A model generated the notes under the pieces. The model saw nothing but the letters and a program-made list of their open reading frames with translations, had not been told where the DNA came from and searched no databases. 64,000 nucleotides of DNA from Exiguobacterium sp. s146 (GTDB taxonomy: Bacteria > Bacillota > Bacilli > Exiguobacteriales > Exiguobacteriaceae): NCBI RefSeq assembly GCF_018618415.1, contig NZ_JACSMA010000001.1:372001-436000 (forward strand), in the 5' to 3' direction. Of the stretch, positions 16,922 to 25,655 are shown piece by piece. The stretch's first letter is position 1; each line of letters opens with the position of its first letter. The position numbers and the translations under genes were made by a program.

Positions 16922-17884
16922 TTGAGAGAAGCAACGATTGAGAACAAGAACGGCATGCGGCTGTCGGCCATTTCGTATGGGTGTGCCATGACCGAATTGA
17001 CTGCACCGGACCGTGACGGCAACATGGACTCCGTCATCTTGAAGTACGGCAGTCCCGAGCAATATCTTGAGAACCCGGTCTATCTCGGTTCCGTCGTCGG
17101 ACGGATTGCCGGACGGATCCGTAACGCGGAGATTGATGGCGTGGCCTTGACCCCAAGCGAGGCCCCGCATCATATCCACGGTGGAGACGACGGCATCACG
17201 TTCCGGCATTGGGACATGGACGCCGAAGGACAGGCGATCACGTTTACTTATCTAAGTCCGGATGGGGAAGAAGGCTATCCCGGCAACGTTACGTTCAAGG
17301 TGTTGTATGAGTTGACGGACGATAACGAGCTCGTAGTCACGATGACGGCTGCGACGGACAAACGGACGTGGGTCAACTTGAACCATCATAACTATTTCAA
17401 TCTCGGCGGACGGCCGACAATCCATGATCACGTGCTGACACTGCCATCGGATCACGTCGCACGGCTCGATGACGAGTCGTTGCCGACGGGCGAATTACTT
17501 GAAGTGGAATCGACACCGTTCGATTTTCGGGACGGGAAGCGAGTCGGGGAGGCAATTACGTCAGAGGACGAGGCGATTGCGAAAGCTGGTGGCCTTGATC
17601 ATCCGTTCATCTTGAAGGACGGGGTGACGCGATTGCACGACCCGGTGAGCGGACGCGTCATGGACGTCGAGACGAACCAACCGGTCATGGTCGTCTATAC
17701 GGCCAACTTCCTCAGTGAAGAGACGCCGGTGACGCTCGAGGGGCGGCAGAAGCATAGCGCCATCTGTTTAGAAGCTCAAGCACTGCCGGATGCACCGAAC
17801 CATCCAGACATCGCCACATCGATTGAACTGAAACCGGGGGAGTTATATCACTCGCGGACGGTGTATCGGTTTGGTGTAGATTGA
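16922..17884 (+). CDS. galM: Aldose 1-epimerase (mutarotase)
   Basis: Interconverts alpha and beta anomers of aldoses such as galactose or glucose in the cytoplasm. The 320-residue protein shows GalM signatures: GRIAGRI (substrate region), IHGGDDG with the catalytic His, LNHHNYFNLGG, LPTGELLEVE, DHPFIL and the late glutamate in HSAICLEAQALPDAPN. I prefer TTG 16922 because GTAGGTG lies 6 nt upstream; an in-frame GTG at 16913 is the alternative. A shared terminator at 17897-17939 separates it from the convergent sugar ABC transporter, which may feed it. A decayed second copy of its 3' end lies at 13085-13378. Confidence 0.9.
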   Translation: MREATIENKNGMRLSAISYGCAMTELTAPDRDGNMDSVILKYGSPEQYLENPVYLGSVVGRIAGRIRNAEIDGVALTPSEAPHHIHGGDDGITFRHWDMDAEGQAITFTYLSPDGEEGYPGNVTFKVLYELTDDNELVVTMTAATDKRTWVNLNHHNYFNLGGRPTIHDHVLTLPSDHVARLDDESLPTGELLEVESTPFDFRDGKRVGEAITSEDEAIAKAGGLDHPFILKDGVTRLHDPVSGRVMDVETNQPVMVVYTANFLSEETPVTLEGRQKHSAICLEAQALPDAPNHPDIATSIELKPGELYHSRTVYRFGVD

Positions 17885-17896
17885 TAAGCCTCTATA

Positions 17897-17939
17897 CAAA
17901 AAGGAGTTGGAAGATTATATTCTTCCAGCTCCTTTTTGA
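17897..17939. terminator. Bidirectional terminator between galM and ABC operon
   Basis: CAAAAAGGAGTTGGAAGA pairs with TCTTCCAGCTCCTTTTTG, a long stem with A/T tracts on both sides. It serves the convergent transcripts. Confidence 0.85.
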
Positions 17940-17959
17940 TTCGATTGCTGATTCCGACT

Positions 17960-18790
17960 TTATTTAATCCCCGAATTCGTGACGCCTTTGACGAAATATT
18001 TATTCGCCCAAAGGAAAATCAGAAGAGCCGGGACGGTCGCGACAACGGTCGAAGCCATCATGGCGGCCGGATTGACGAAGTTCGACCCTTGGACGAGCGT
18101 TGCGACACCGAGCGTGAGTGTCTTCATCTCATCACTGTTCGTCACGAGCGATGGCCAGAGGAAATCATTATAGATGGCGAGGAATGTGACGACACCGAGT
18201 GTTGTGACGACGGGCTTGATGGACGGGAAGATGACTTTCGTCAGTACTTGCCACTGGGTCGCACCATCAAGATAGGCGGCTTCCTCGAGCTCTTGTGGAA
18301 ATGAGCGTAAGAAGTTGTATATAAGGAACACGCCGAGTGTTCCTGCTGAATATGGCAAGATGAGCGGGTAATACGTATCGAGTAAGTTCACGCTTTTAAA
18401 TAGATAAAACGCCGGGAACAACGTCACGATTCCGGGTACGGTCAACGCGATGATGACAATGGCCAAAATGATTTTTTTACCGGGAATGTTGAGCCGCGCG
18501 AGCGCATAGGCGGCGAGGACATCGACGAAGATGACAATCACCGTTCCCATGAGCGTGACGACTGCGGTATTGATCGTCCATTGCACCATGTTGGAGTCCG
18601 CCGAGGCAGAGAAGATGGTCTGATAGTGCTCGAGTGTCCATTCGTTCGGGAAGAGACCGGCGCTCGAGAGTGATTCACTGAGTGTCTTGAACGAGGTAAA
18701 CACCATCCAGATGAGCGGGAATATGAACAATACGGCAAGGATGGACGTGAACGTCACGAGTAAAACCGATTTCATTCGTTTCTTCTTCAT
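17960..18790 (-). CDS. Carbohydrate ABC transporter permease, MalG-like
   Basis: Inner-membrane subunit (276 residues, about six membrane segments) of a CUT1-type sugar importer. The cytoplasmic EAA loop reads EEAAYLDGATQWQVLTKVIF, the docking site for the ATPase. The N-terminal KSVLLVTFTSILAVLFIFPLIWM and closing NKYFVKGVTNSGIK are standard for MalG-type proteins. Its ATG overlaps the stop of the upstream permease (ATGA), so the two are translated together. No MsmK/MalK ATPase gene lies in the operon; a shared ATPase elsewhere is the usual arrangement in Firmicutes. Confidence 0.93.
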   Translation of the reverse strand: MKKKRMKSVLLVTFTSILAVLFIFPLIWMVFTSFKTLSESLSSAGLFPNEWTLEHYQTIFSASADSNMVQWTINTAVVTLMGTVIVIFVDVLAAYALARLNIPGKKIILAIVIIALTVPGIVTLFPAFYLFKSVNLLDTYYPLILPYSAGTLGVFLIYNFLRSFPQELEEAAYLDGATQWQVLTKVIFPSIKPVVTTLGVVTFLAIYNDFLWPSLVTNSDEMKTLTLGVATLVQGSNFVNPAAMMASTVVATVPALLIFLWANKYFVKGVTNSGIK

Positions 18791-19803
18791 GTGACTTTCC
18801 GCTCCTTTTTCTCAATCGTCGTGGCTGGCCGTGAGCTGACATTTGTCGGTCCGACATTGGTGGCACGGGTGAACCGTTTCTTCTCGGACTTTCCACTTTC
18901 CGTTTCTTCTTTGTTGTTTCGGTATGACATCCAATATTGGAGGCCTGTGATGACCATCATGATGAGTCCCATCAAAAGCGCCATGGCGGAACCGACGCCG
19001 AGTTGGTTGTTTCCGAACACGGTCGCATGAATGCCCATAATCAAGGAACTCGTCGATTGACTTGGTCCACCGCGTGTGATGAGAAGGGACTGTCCGTATA
19101 AGTTGAAGGAGGCGATGACAGTCGTAATCATGACAAAAATCGAGATATTTCGAATGTCGGGTAACGTGATGTAGCGGAACTTGTTCCACGAGGAAGCCCC
19201 ATCTAAATCAGCTGCCTCGTACAAGTTCGGATCGACTTCATCGAGCGCGTTGACAAACAACAGCATGTTAAATCCGATCGTCCACCAGACGGTCGCGATG
19301 ACGATGACGAACCAAGCGTACGGTTGATCACCGGTCCAGTTGATCGGTGACGAAATCATACCGGTATTTAACAATAAGTTGTTAATGAACCCACCGTTGG
19401 CGCCGAACAACCAAAGATAGAGCGCTGAGACGGCGGTGACAGAAATGGCATAAGACAAGAAAAAGACGGTCCGGAAAAATGTTTTCAACCGCTTCGGCAA
19501 GTTATCGATTAATAGGGCCAAGCCGAGGCTGATCAAGATGAGCGGTGGCACGCTCAAGACGATAAACATTAACGTGTTCTTTAAAGAATTCATGAACACG
19601 TTGTTATAGAGCGTGTCCGGCGTGAGAATATCGACATAGTTCTTTAATCCGATGAACCCGTTATTGCCCACGGACAAACGAAAATCATGCAAACTGATCC
19701 AGATGCCGTAAAGTAACGGGGTCAGCCAAAAGATGAGAAAACTGAGGAGAAATGGAATCACGAACAAAAAGCCAATCCATTTGGTTCGTTTCGTCATATA
19801 CAT
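18787..19803 (-). CDS. Carbohydrate ABC transporter permease, MalF-like
   Basis: Second CUT1 permease, 338 residues with about six membrane segments. It opens MYMTKRTKWIGFLFVIPFLL and has the EAA loop YEAADLDGASSWNKFRYITL. ATG 19803 follows AAGGAGGA; the frame is open further upstream, but that stretch is the intergenic hairpin and is not coding-like. The C-terminal 45 residues after the last membrane segment (NKEETESGKSEKKRFTRATN and onward) are polar and unusually long for this family. It lies between the binding-protein gene and the MalG-like gene in one operon. Confidence 0.92.
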   Translation of the reverse strand: MYMTKRTKWIGFLFVIPFLLSFLIFWLTPLLYGIWISLHDFRLSVGNNGFIGLKNYVDILTPDTLYNNVFMNSLKNTLMFIVLSVPPLILISLGLALLIDNLPKRLKTFFRTVFFLSYAISVTAVSALYLWLFGANGGFINNLLLNTGMISSPINWTGDQPYAWFVIVIATVWWTIGFNMLLFVNALDEVDPNLYEAADLDGASSWNKFRYITLPDIRNISIFVMITTVIASFNLYGQSLLITRGGPSQSTSSLIMGIHATVFGNNQLGVGSAMALLMGLIMMVITGLQYWMSYRNNKEETESGKSEKKRFTRATNVGPTNVSSRPATTIEKKERKVT

Positions 19804-19823
19804 CGCACGTCCTCCTTCCAAAA

Positions 19824-19853
19824 CGATCAGTGTAGGAGCCCCCACACTGATCG
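19824..19853 (-). other. Intercistronic hairpin between binding protein and permease genes
   Basis: CGATCAGTGT pairs perfectly with ACACTGATCG around a 10-nt loop, with no T run. Such hairpins after binding-protein genes commonly stabilise the upstream part of the mRNA or cause partial termination, giving more binding protein than permease. That role is inferred. Confidence 0.75.
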
Positions 19854-19864
19854 AAATGTCATCT

Positions 19865-21121
19865 TTACTGTTGGGTATCGGCGACTTGTTTCGCTGCTTT
19901 CGTCGCTTTTTCAAGTTCGGCCATCAAATCCTCTTTCGTGAGATTTGCTTCACCTGTCAATTTCGTGAAGACGACCTCGTTCATATAACGCATTTGCTCG
20001 TCAAATTGATACACACGAGGAGCTGGTTCATATATTTCTAATTGCTCCTGGTTTTGATTGGCGAGCGCATATTTTTCAGGGTCTTCTGAAATCAATTCAA
20101 GAGTGGCGACATGTGTCGGTGTTTGACCGGACTCGGCCCAGTTCGCTAAATTCTCAGGGGTGTACATGAATTTCAAGAACTCGGCAATCCCGTCTTTTGT
20201 TTCTTGGTCATCGACAGCGGCGGCTACGGCGATCGTATGAGCGTTCCCGGTCGTCGCTTCTTGTTCAAACAAGGTCGGCATTTTGCCGATGCCAAGCGCA
20301 TCGCCGTATTTCTCTTTCACGGCTTGATAATACCAAGGACCGGTGAAGGTGACCGCGGTCTGTTTCGAACTGTCCTCGGCCGACTTCATGAACGCTTGGA
20401 ACTCACCGTCAAGGCCGAGCTTCTCAGGCGAGGTCTTGTCTTCAAACACCATCGCGTGATACTGCATCAACGCGTCCGCATATGTGCTATCAGTGAAATT
20501 CAAATAGCCTTCCTTAGCCAAATCGATACCGTTTTGAGCGGCAGCGACCGTGAAGTAGAATGTCGTCAATCCGGTCGATGGAAGACCAAATGCATACAAG
20601 TTCGAATCTTCAGCTTGAAGCGATTCTCCGAGTTGCTTCAACTGTTCATAATCGGTCGGTGCTTCTTTGACCATGTCCTTGTTGTAGAACATCGTCAGTG
20701 GGTGAATGTCGAGTGGGACACCAAACATCTTGTCGTCGACTGAACCGGATTGGACACCCGCCTCGTTGAAGTCGCTCTCCGAAATCTCGGCCGCCTCCAT
20801 GAACGGTCCGACGTCTTGAATCAATTGATCTTTTTGATACGTATCCAGGTTCGTTTCATGCATGACGACCAAATCGTAATCCCCGGACTTAAATTTCGTG
20901 TAATGCTCTTTTTCTTGGGACTGGACGACTTGATATGTGTCTTGACTGGAGTTAAAGTCATCGACGATTTTTGTCATGTAGTCGCCGTCACCACCAGTGA
21001 ATCCATTGATGAATTTGATTTCTGTTTTTCCACTGTCTCCCGAATCGTTCGGGGTACAACCGGACATCGCGAACGTCAATAATCCAGCAGACATGAGCAT
21101 GGCATATTTTCGATTTAACAT
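19865..21121 (-). CDS. Sugar ABC transporter substrate-binding lipoprotein
   Basis: Extracytoplasmic solute-binding protein of the MalE/UgpB class (SBP_bac_1), 418 residues, anchored by a lipobox (FAMSGC, Cys22). Typical features are the N-terminal beta strand TEIKFINGFTGG, the substrate-cleft segment GVPLDIHPLTMFYNKDMVKE, and VTFTGPWYY. It is first in the operon, ahead of two permease genes. ATG 21121 follows AAAGGAGGA; a 14-bp cre-like palindrome sits immediately upstream of that ribosome site. The substrate is unknown; galM downstream suggests an aldose-containing oligosaccharide, but this is weak. Confidence 0.93.
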   Translation of the reverse strand: MLNRKYAMLMSAGLLTFAMSGCTPNDSGDSGKTEIKFINGFTGGDGDYMTKIVDDFNSSQDTYQVVQSQEKEHYTKFKSGDYDLVVMHETNLDTYQKDQLIQDVGPFMEAAEISESDFNEAGVQSGSVDDKMFGVPLDIHPLTMFYNKDMVKEAPTDYEQLKQLGESLQAEDSNLYAFGLPSTGLTTFYFTVAAAQNGIDLAKEGYLNFTDSTYADALMQYHAMVFEDKTSPEKLGLDGEFQAFMKSAEDSSKQTAVTFTGPWYYQAVKEKYGDALGIGKMPTLFEQEATTGNAHTIAVAAAVDDQETKDGIAEFLKFMYTPENLANWAESGQTPTHVATLELISEDPEKYALANQNQEQLEIYEPAPRVYQFDEQMRYMNEVVFTKLTGEANLTKEDLMAELEKATKAAKQVADTQQ

Positions 21122-21135
21122 TTCGTCCTCCTTTA

Positions 21136-21149
21136 AGTAAGCGCTTACA
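21136..21149 (-). promoter_or_regulatory. cre/LacI-type operator upstream of sugar ABC operon
   Basis: Minus-strand TGTAAGCGCTTACT fits the CcpA consensus TGWAANCGNTNWCA at all but the last base and contains a perfect 12-bp palindrome GTAAGCGCTTAC. It lies between the probable promoter and the ribosome site, where a bound CcpA or LacI-family repressor would block transcription. Confidence 0.7.
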
Positions 21150-21320
21150 AATGACGACGCTGACGTTTAATCCACCACTGATTTGTATCAAATGGTTTTT
21201 TATGTCTAAACTTTTTTTAACACACTTATCGCACATCAATTAAAGAATTCCCTAAGTTGTCACATTCATAAACAAAATTGAAGAAATATTTATTAACCGA
21301 AGCATAAGTGCTGATAAAAT

Positions 21321-21359
21321 TCGCCTCTCCTTACATAAAAATCATGGAAGGTGAGGCGA
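21321..21359 (-). terminator. Terminator of the PD-(D/E)XK gene
   Basis: TCGCCTCTCCTT pairs with AAGGTGAGGCGA (one internal mismatch), followed on the minus strand by AATTTTATC. It lies about 25 bp after the stop of the 21384 gene. Confidence 0.7.
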
Positions 21360-21383
21360 TTGGAAATGGTGAATTGGCTATTC

Positions 21384-22718
21384 TTAAAGTTCTACTGGCG
21401 ATTCGTTGTAAATGTTACTTAGGACTTCGGTTATCGTATCACTGAACGAGCGGAACGATGGGGCGTCGATGAGTGATGTCATTGCCTCTTTCACGATTAT
21501 TGCGCTCGTCCAATCGGACACATCGGTCGTCTCAGTGTAGATGCGAGTGAATTTTTTGCCTTCTTGTTTCCCGGACTTCCAAAACGAGATGTTCTTCGCT
21601 TCGAATGCCTCGAGGAGCGGGAGACGTTCGGTGTAGTCAATCGGTCCAACTTCCACATAGAGTTTGAGACGCTTGCTGCCTTTCCGTTCGAACCAAATGA
21701 TCAGTCCATAGTTGAGCCAATAGCGATTCAACCGGTCCATCTGTTCTAAGTGAGGCAACCAATCGTTCATGACGAAGTTCGGGACGCGAGTATGAGCGGA
21801 GTATGTCGTAATCGCCTGTTCATTTACAAACTCGAGAAACGCTTGATGGACGATATTGCCGCCGGTCTTGAAGATGTAGTCGATTGTTTGTCGCTTGCGG
21901 TTGTAGATGAGCAGGAGATGTCGTCTCGTCTCTGCATCGAACGTCTCGAGTGTTTTGACCGCTTGCCGCAACTCTATTTGTTTATGCTTCGCCGGATTGG
22001 CGTTCGCATACAGTAGATGAATCGCGGAGGCGTAGTCTTGATACAGCTCGAGCGCCGTGTTCATCGTATCCTCGTCATCGACGAGACGTTCCTCGAGGAG
22101 CGCGATATAATACGTCAGAAAATCGTAAATGTTGTCGGCGATTGTCGCCCGGTTCAATTCGAGTTCTTGCGTGATCATCAAACGGACGTCCTCGTAGTCG
22201 AGGAACCAGTAGTCGTCGTGGGACGGGGCATCACTCGAGAGCGTCAAATAGACCGGCAAGATGTTCCGGTTCGGGAATGTCTCATGGACGTGGTCAAAGT
22301 AATGACTGAGTTGGCCTGCTGACTCGCTCGAATGAAATTTGTTTTCGATGAGAAGCATCAAGTTCAGTGATGGAATATCAATCAACAAGTCGATGGCGCC
22401 ATTGCCGGTCCACCACTCGCGATGGACCGTGACGTCCGAGAGTGGGGCGTGCAGGAATGGGAGATAGTCGATGCCAACGATTTTTTCTTCATTCTCCGGC
22501 TTCGTGATCAAGTTCATCAACACTTTCCGTAAAAAGAAGCTGCCAAGCCGGTGGTTCTCGTTCGGGTCGAACAGCCAGGCGAGAACGTTCGAGTGACGAA
22601 TCTCGTATTGATCGACGCGGAGCACTTTGAGCGGATTGAATTGGTGGAACTGCTGATGAAGACGGTTGAATTCGGTCGAGTTTTCGAGTTGTAAGATGGT
22701 GTCGAGTGAGTAGGGCAT
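21384..22718 (-). CDS. PD-(D/E)XK nuclease superfamily protein (PDDEXK_4-like)
   Basis: A 444-residue protein with the nuclease-fold signature Asp110 (GAIDLLIDI) and Glu125-x-Lys127 (LLIENKFHSSE), spaced as in PF14281-type proteins. The N-terminal NVLAWLFDPNENHRLGSFFL motif (H-S-x-x-L-x-W-L-x-P-x-x-x-H) is typical of that family. It is preceded by a good GGAGG and followed by its own terminator. The rest (residues 180-444) is alpha/beta with no motif I recognise. The family is widespread and often found near restriction or defence genes; here it stands alone beside an unrelated GTPase, so a defence role is only possible. Confidence 0.75.
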   Translation of the reverse strand: MPYSLDTILQLENSTEFNRLHQQFHQFNPLKVLRVDQYEIRHSNVLAWLFDPNENHRLGSFFLRKVLMNLITKPENEEKIVGIDYLPFLHAPLSDVTVHREWWTGNGAIDLLIDIPSLNLMLLIENKFHSSESAGQLSHYFDHVHETFPNRNILPVYLTLSSDAPSHDDYWFLDYEDVRLMITQELELNRATIADNIYDFLTYYIALLEERLVDDEDTMNTALELYQDYASAIHLLYANANPAKHKQIELRQAVKTLETFDAETRRHLLLIYNRKRQTIDYIFKTGGNIVHQAFLEFVNEQAITTYSAHTRVPNFVMNDWLPHLEQMDRLNRYWLNYGLIIWFERKGSKRLKLYVEVGPIDYTERLPLLEAFEAKNISFWKSGKQEGKKFTRIYTETTDVSDWTSAIIVKEAMTSLIDAPSFRSFSDTITEVLSNIYNESPVEL

Positions 22719-23038
22719 AGGGACCTCCTAAAAATCGTTGATAAGATTAGTAAACTATAAATGGAATAGGAGCGCTGTATAAATATTAAACAGGGTCAGA
22801 AATTGTGTCAGGGTGTTGTGGGGAAAACAGTTAGAATTTTGACAAGGGGGTGATAACAAGAAAAGAAGAAGGTGTTGTCGAATAGATGTCGAACGATTCA
22901 TGTGTGATAGCTGAGATATCATCTACCTTTTTTAAACAAATAAAGAGTATTTAAAGTTCATCTTTTGTAACATCTAGAACGAGAGATGCTAAATAATAAA
23001 TGCTTCGTTAGGAAGCGTACGAACACGGAGGAATTGAA
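22719..23038. other. Divergent intergenic region
   Basis: AT-rich stretch of 320 bp between the divergent PD-(D/E)XK and GTPase genes. A TTGACA hexamer occurs at 22839-22844 but lacks a well-spaced -10 box. No small gene with a ribosome site was found. Confidence 0.45.
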
Positions 23039-24055
23039 GTGGATAAAACTTTTGAATATAACGAGGAAACAATTGAACAAGAATTTGACCAAAACTATGA
23101 AGAACAACTTAAACAAACGAATGATCAATTAGAAAATGATATTTTAATTGCACTTGTCGGGGATGTAAACTGTGGGAAATCGTCTACAATCAACAAGTTA
23201 ATGGACGGTGAATTTGTATCGACTGGAGCAAAACCAGGCGAGACAGTAGAAATTAAAGAAATTCAGTACACTGATAAAATTGTATTCGTTGATACTCCTG
23301 GACTTGATGATATTAATAAAGAAAACTCACAAGTGACGCTCGATTATTATAAAAAGTCAGATGTCATCTTATTCTTCACGAATGCTGCAGGTACGGTACT
23401 GTCTGAGAATGAATTAAAAAATTTAAAAGAAATTGAAAAAACGAACAAAAATATCATCATCGTCTTAAATAAAATTGACGCGGCTGAAGACATCGGTGGC
23501 CTTGTTCAATACATTCAACAAGCGACAAACTATAAGTATCCCGTCACTCCAATTTCATCGCGCACAGGTGAAAACATTGGTATGTTACAACGAGAGCTCT
23601 TAAAAATTTTAGAGGAGAAACAAAAAGATATCTTAATGGCTCGCGAGTTAAAGGATAAGTCGACAACGGCGAATCGTTGGATCAACAGCGCTGGAGTTGC
23701 TTCGGCAGCAATCGGTGCATCACCTATTCCTGGATCAGATATCATTCCACTGACGGGGATTCAAGTAGGATTGATCATCAAACTATCTATGCTTTACAAC
23801 AAGCCAGTCTCGAAAGAAAGTGCGAAAGAATTGTTGCTTGCGACAATCATTGGGAATGCCGGTAAAACAGCATTTCGTCAATTGGTAAAACTAGTACCAG
23901 GAGCAGGATGGGCAGTCGGAGCTGGTGTGGCTAGTGCTGCGACTATCGCTTTAGGATACGCTGTGAAATACTTACACGAACATGACATTGAATTATCAGC
24001 CGAACAATTGAAATTTGTATACAGTATGTTTTTAGAAAAAGAAAAAAGTAAATGA
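23039..24055 (+). CDS. Era/TrmE-like GTPase with C-terminal DUF697-type domain
   Basis: A 338-residue predicted GTPase. G1 is GDVNCGKS (residues 41-48), G3 is DTPG (85-88), G4 is NKID (144-147), and SSRTGENI supplies G5. The C-terminal 120 residues contain ASAAIGASPIPGSDIIPLTG, the hallmark of the DUF697 domain, with glycine/alanine-rich hydrophobic helices probably inserting in or lying on the membrane. The first 35 residues are strongly acidic and probably flexible. GTG 23039 follows GGAGG at 7 nt. The gene is more AT-rich than most of the backbone and is monocistronic. Related proteins are linked to stress and membrane remodelling in several bacteria, but the function here is unknown. Confidence 0.8.
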   Translation: MDKTFEYNEETIEQEFDQNYEEQLKQTNDQLENDILIALVGDVNCGKSSTINKLMDGEFVSTGAKPGETVEIKEIQYTDKIVFVDTPGLDDINKENSQVTLDYYKKSDVILFFTNAAGTVLSENELKNLKEIEKTNKNIIIVLNKIDAAEDIGGLVQYIQQATNYKYPVTPISSRTGENIGMLQRELLKILEEKQKDILMARELKDKSTTANRWINSAGVASAAIGASPIPGSDIIPLTGIQVGLIIKLSMLYNKPVSKESAKELLLATIIGNAGKTAFRQLVKLVPGAGWAVGAGVASAATIALGYAVKYLHEHDIELSAEQLKFVYSMFLEKEKSK

Positions 24056-24068
24056 TCATCCTACACCA

Positions 24069-24103
24069 AATGAGCCGCCCCGATAAATTCGGAGTGGCTC
24101 ATT
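24069..24103. terminator. Bidirectional terminator after GTPase gene
   Basis: AATGAGCCGCCCC pairs with GGAGTGGCTCATT; it lies between the convergent GTPase and nanE genes. Confidence 0.7.
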
Positions 24104-24126
24104 AATATGTTTCAGAATGAATAGAG

Positions 24127-24822
24127 TTAATTCGTAGCCCGACTTTTTTCGGACATCGCCTCTTCAAATCGTGCCGTAATCTGTTGCGGCCGTGTGATGG
24201 CACCGCCGACGACGACAGCGTGTGTGCCGAGGTCCATGCAGCGTTTCGCCATCTCGGGCGTCAAGATATTGCCTTCGGCGACGACCGGTTGCGTGACGTG
24301 GTCGAGCACGTTCTTCAAGAATTTGAAGTCGTCGTGGAAGAGGAGCGAACCGTTCGTCTCGGCCGTATAGCCGTGGAGCGTCGTCGAGATGTAGTCGAAG
24401 CCGAGTCGATCCGCCTCGATACAATCCTCGAGCGTCGCACAGTCGGCCATCAACAGTTGATTCGGATAAATCAAACGGATGGTGTGGACGAGCTCTTGGA
24501 GCGTCATGTTGCCGGGACGCGGGCGATGGGTCGCATCGAGGGCGATGACGTCGACGCCAACCTCGATTAATTCTTCGACTTCCTTCATCGTCGCCGTGAT
24601 GAACACGTCGCTGTCCTCATAGTCGCATTTGACGATCCCGATGATTGGGACGTTCACTTGTTGTTTGATTTCACGGATATCTTTCGCCGAGTTGGCCCGG
24701 ATGCCTTTCGCGCCGCCTTGGACGGCCGCGATGGCCATCCGACCCATAATGAAATCGCTATGGAGCGGCTCATTCTCGAGTGCCTGACACGAGACGATCA
24801 ATCCGGTTGGTAAATCGGTCAT
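24127..24822 (-). CDS. nanE: N-acetylmannosamine-6-phosphate 2-epimerase
   Basis: Converts ManNAc-6-phosphate to GlcNAc-6-phosphate. The 231-residue TIM-barrel protein carries NanE signatures: [15 protein letters not shown] at the N-terminus, [20 protein letters not shown] (catalytic Lys), [13 protein letters not shown] and [20 protein letters not shown], and TTLHGYT. It is last of a three-gene operon (PTS EIIBC, RpiR regulator, nanE) with only a few bases between genes. That context implies the PTS imports and phosphorylates ManNAc or a related amino sugar, and NanE feeds it into the GlcNAc-6-P pathway. No nanA/nanK is present, arguing against sialic-acid degradation encoded here. Confidence 0.93.
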   Translation of the reverse strand: MTDLPTGLIVSCQALENEPLHSDFIMGRMAIAAVQGGAKGIRANSAKDIREIKQQVNVPIIGIVKCDYEDSDVFITATMKEVEELIEVGVDVIALDATHRPRPGNMTLQELVHTIRLIYPNQLLMADCATLEDCIEADRLGFDYISTTLHGYTAETNGSLLFHDDFKFLKNVLDHVTQPVVAEGNILTPEMAKRCMDLGTHAVVVGGAITRPQQITARFEEAMSEKSRATN

Positions 24823-24824
24823 GT

Positions 24825-25631
24825 TTAATCACTTCTTTCTTTTAATCGGTCGAGCGCTTTCAATGTTTTGAGGTAATGCGCTTTTAAGTCTTCATTTGTT
24901 TCCATCAACGTCTTTGTCACCGCGTCCGCCGTGAAGAGGAGGGGGAGCTGTGTGTTGATTAAGAACGCCTCACCCGAAGCGCCGGCCGTCAACAGTCGAT
25001 GGTCGACGAGCTCGGCGAGCGGGGAGTGCTGATAGCCGACGAAGGCGATGGTCGTACAGCCCGATTCTTTGGCGAGCTGGACGGCTTGGACGACCTCACG
25101 GCTCTCGCCACTGTTCGAGAAGGCGATAATCAAATCGTCTTTCGTCGCAATCGAGGCGTCCATGACCATGCTGTGGCTATCGAACGCCGTCGTGGCGAGC
25201 AGTCCCATCCGCCGCAAGCGATACTCCATCTCTTGGGCGACGAGCCCGGCGTTACCGAGTCCGTATAAGTGGACCGAGCGGCAACGTCGGATATGGTCGC
25301 AGATCGCGAGAAGCTCGTCTTGGTCAATCAAGTGAGCGGTCGTCTGAATCAATTCGATGTACGACCGTTGCATCGGTTCGAGCGACGTCGCCGTCTGGGG
25401 CAAGTTCGTTTCCGTCAATGTCTTTTGCATCATGAGCTTCAGTGCCGAATAGCTCCCGACCCCGATCGTCTTACAGAATCGGGTCACGGTCCCAGGTGAC
25501 GTCTGGATGGCTTGCGCCAACTCGGTGATCGTCAACTCGATGGCGTCGTTCATATTCGTCATGAGGTAATCGGCAATCTTCTTCTCACTGTCCGTCATCT
25601 CTGGATAGACGTCTTTCATTTGTTCCCACAC
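24825..25631 (-). CDS. RpiR/MurR-family transcriptional regulator
   Basis: Regulator of 269 residues. The N-terminal HTH_6 domain has [20 protein letters not shown] and then [20 protein letters not shown], the recognition-helix region. The C-terminal SIS domain (residues about 120-250) has [20 protein letters not shown] and [13 protein letters not shown], which bind a phosphosugar. I placed the start at GTG 25631, which has GGAGGG at 7 nt. Longer starts at 25649 or the next codon lack a ribosome site, because that GGAGGG lies inside them. Located between its presumed target transporter and nanE, it probably senses an amino-sugar 6-phosphate and acts on the palindrome in the operon promoter. 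Confidence 0.9.
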   Translation of the reverse strand: MWEQMKDVYPEMTDSEKKIADYLMTNMNDAIELTITELAQAIQTSPGTVTRFCKTIGVGSYSALKLMMQKTLTETNLPQTATSLEPMQRSYIELIQTTAHLIDQDELLAICDHIRRCRSVHLYGLGNAGLVAQEMEYRLRRMGLLATTAFDSHSMVMDASIATKDDLIIAFSNSGESREVVQAVQLAKESGCTTIAFVGYQHSPLAELVDHRLLTAGASGEAFLINTQLPLLFTADAVTKTLMETNEDLKAHYLKTLKALDRLKERSD

Positions 25632-25655
25632 GGCTGTTCCCTCCAACACAATTCG

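Noticed and set aside
16607-17209. A 200-codon minus-strand frame overlapping galM
   Set aside because: Antisense to galM, whose signature motifs are intact; the translation is low-complexity and unlike any family.
20204-20743. A 179-codon + strand frame within the binding-protein gene
   Set aside because: Antisense shadow of a clear lipoprotein gene.
22839-22867. Promoter starting from TTGACA upstream of the GTPase gene
   Set aside because: No acceptable -10 box 16-18 nt downstream and nearly 200 bp from the start codon.
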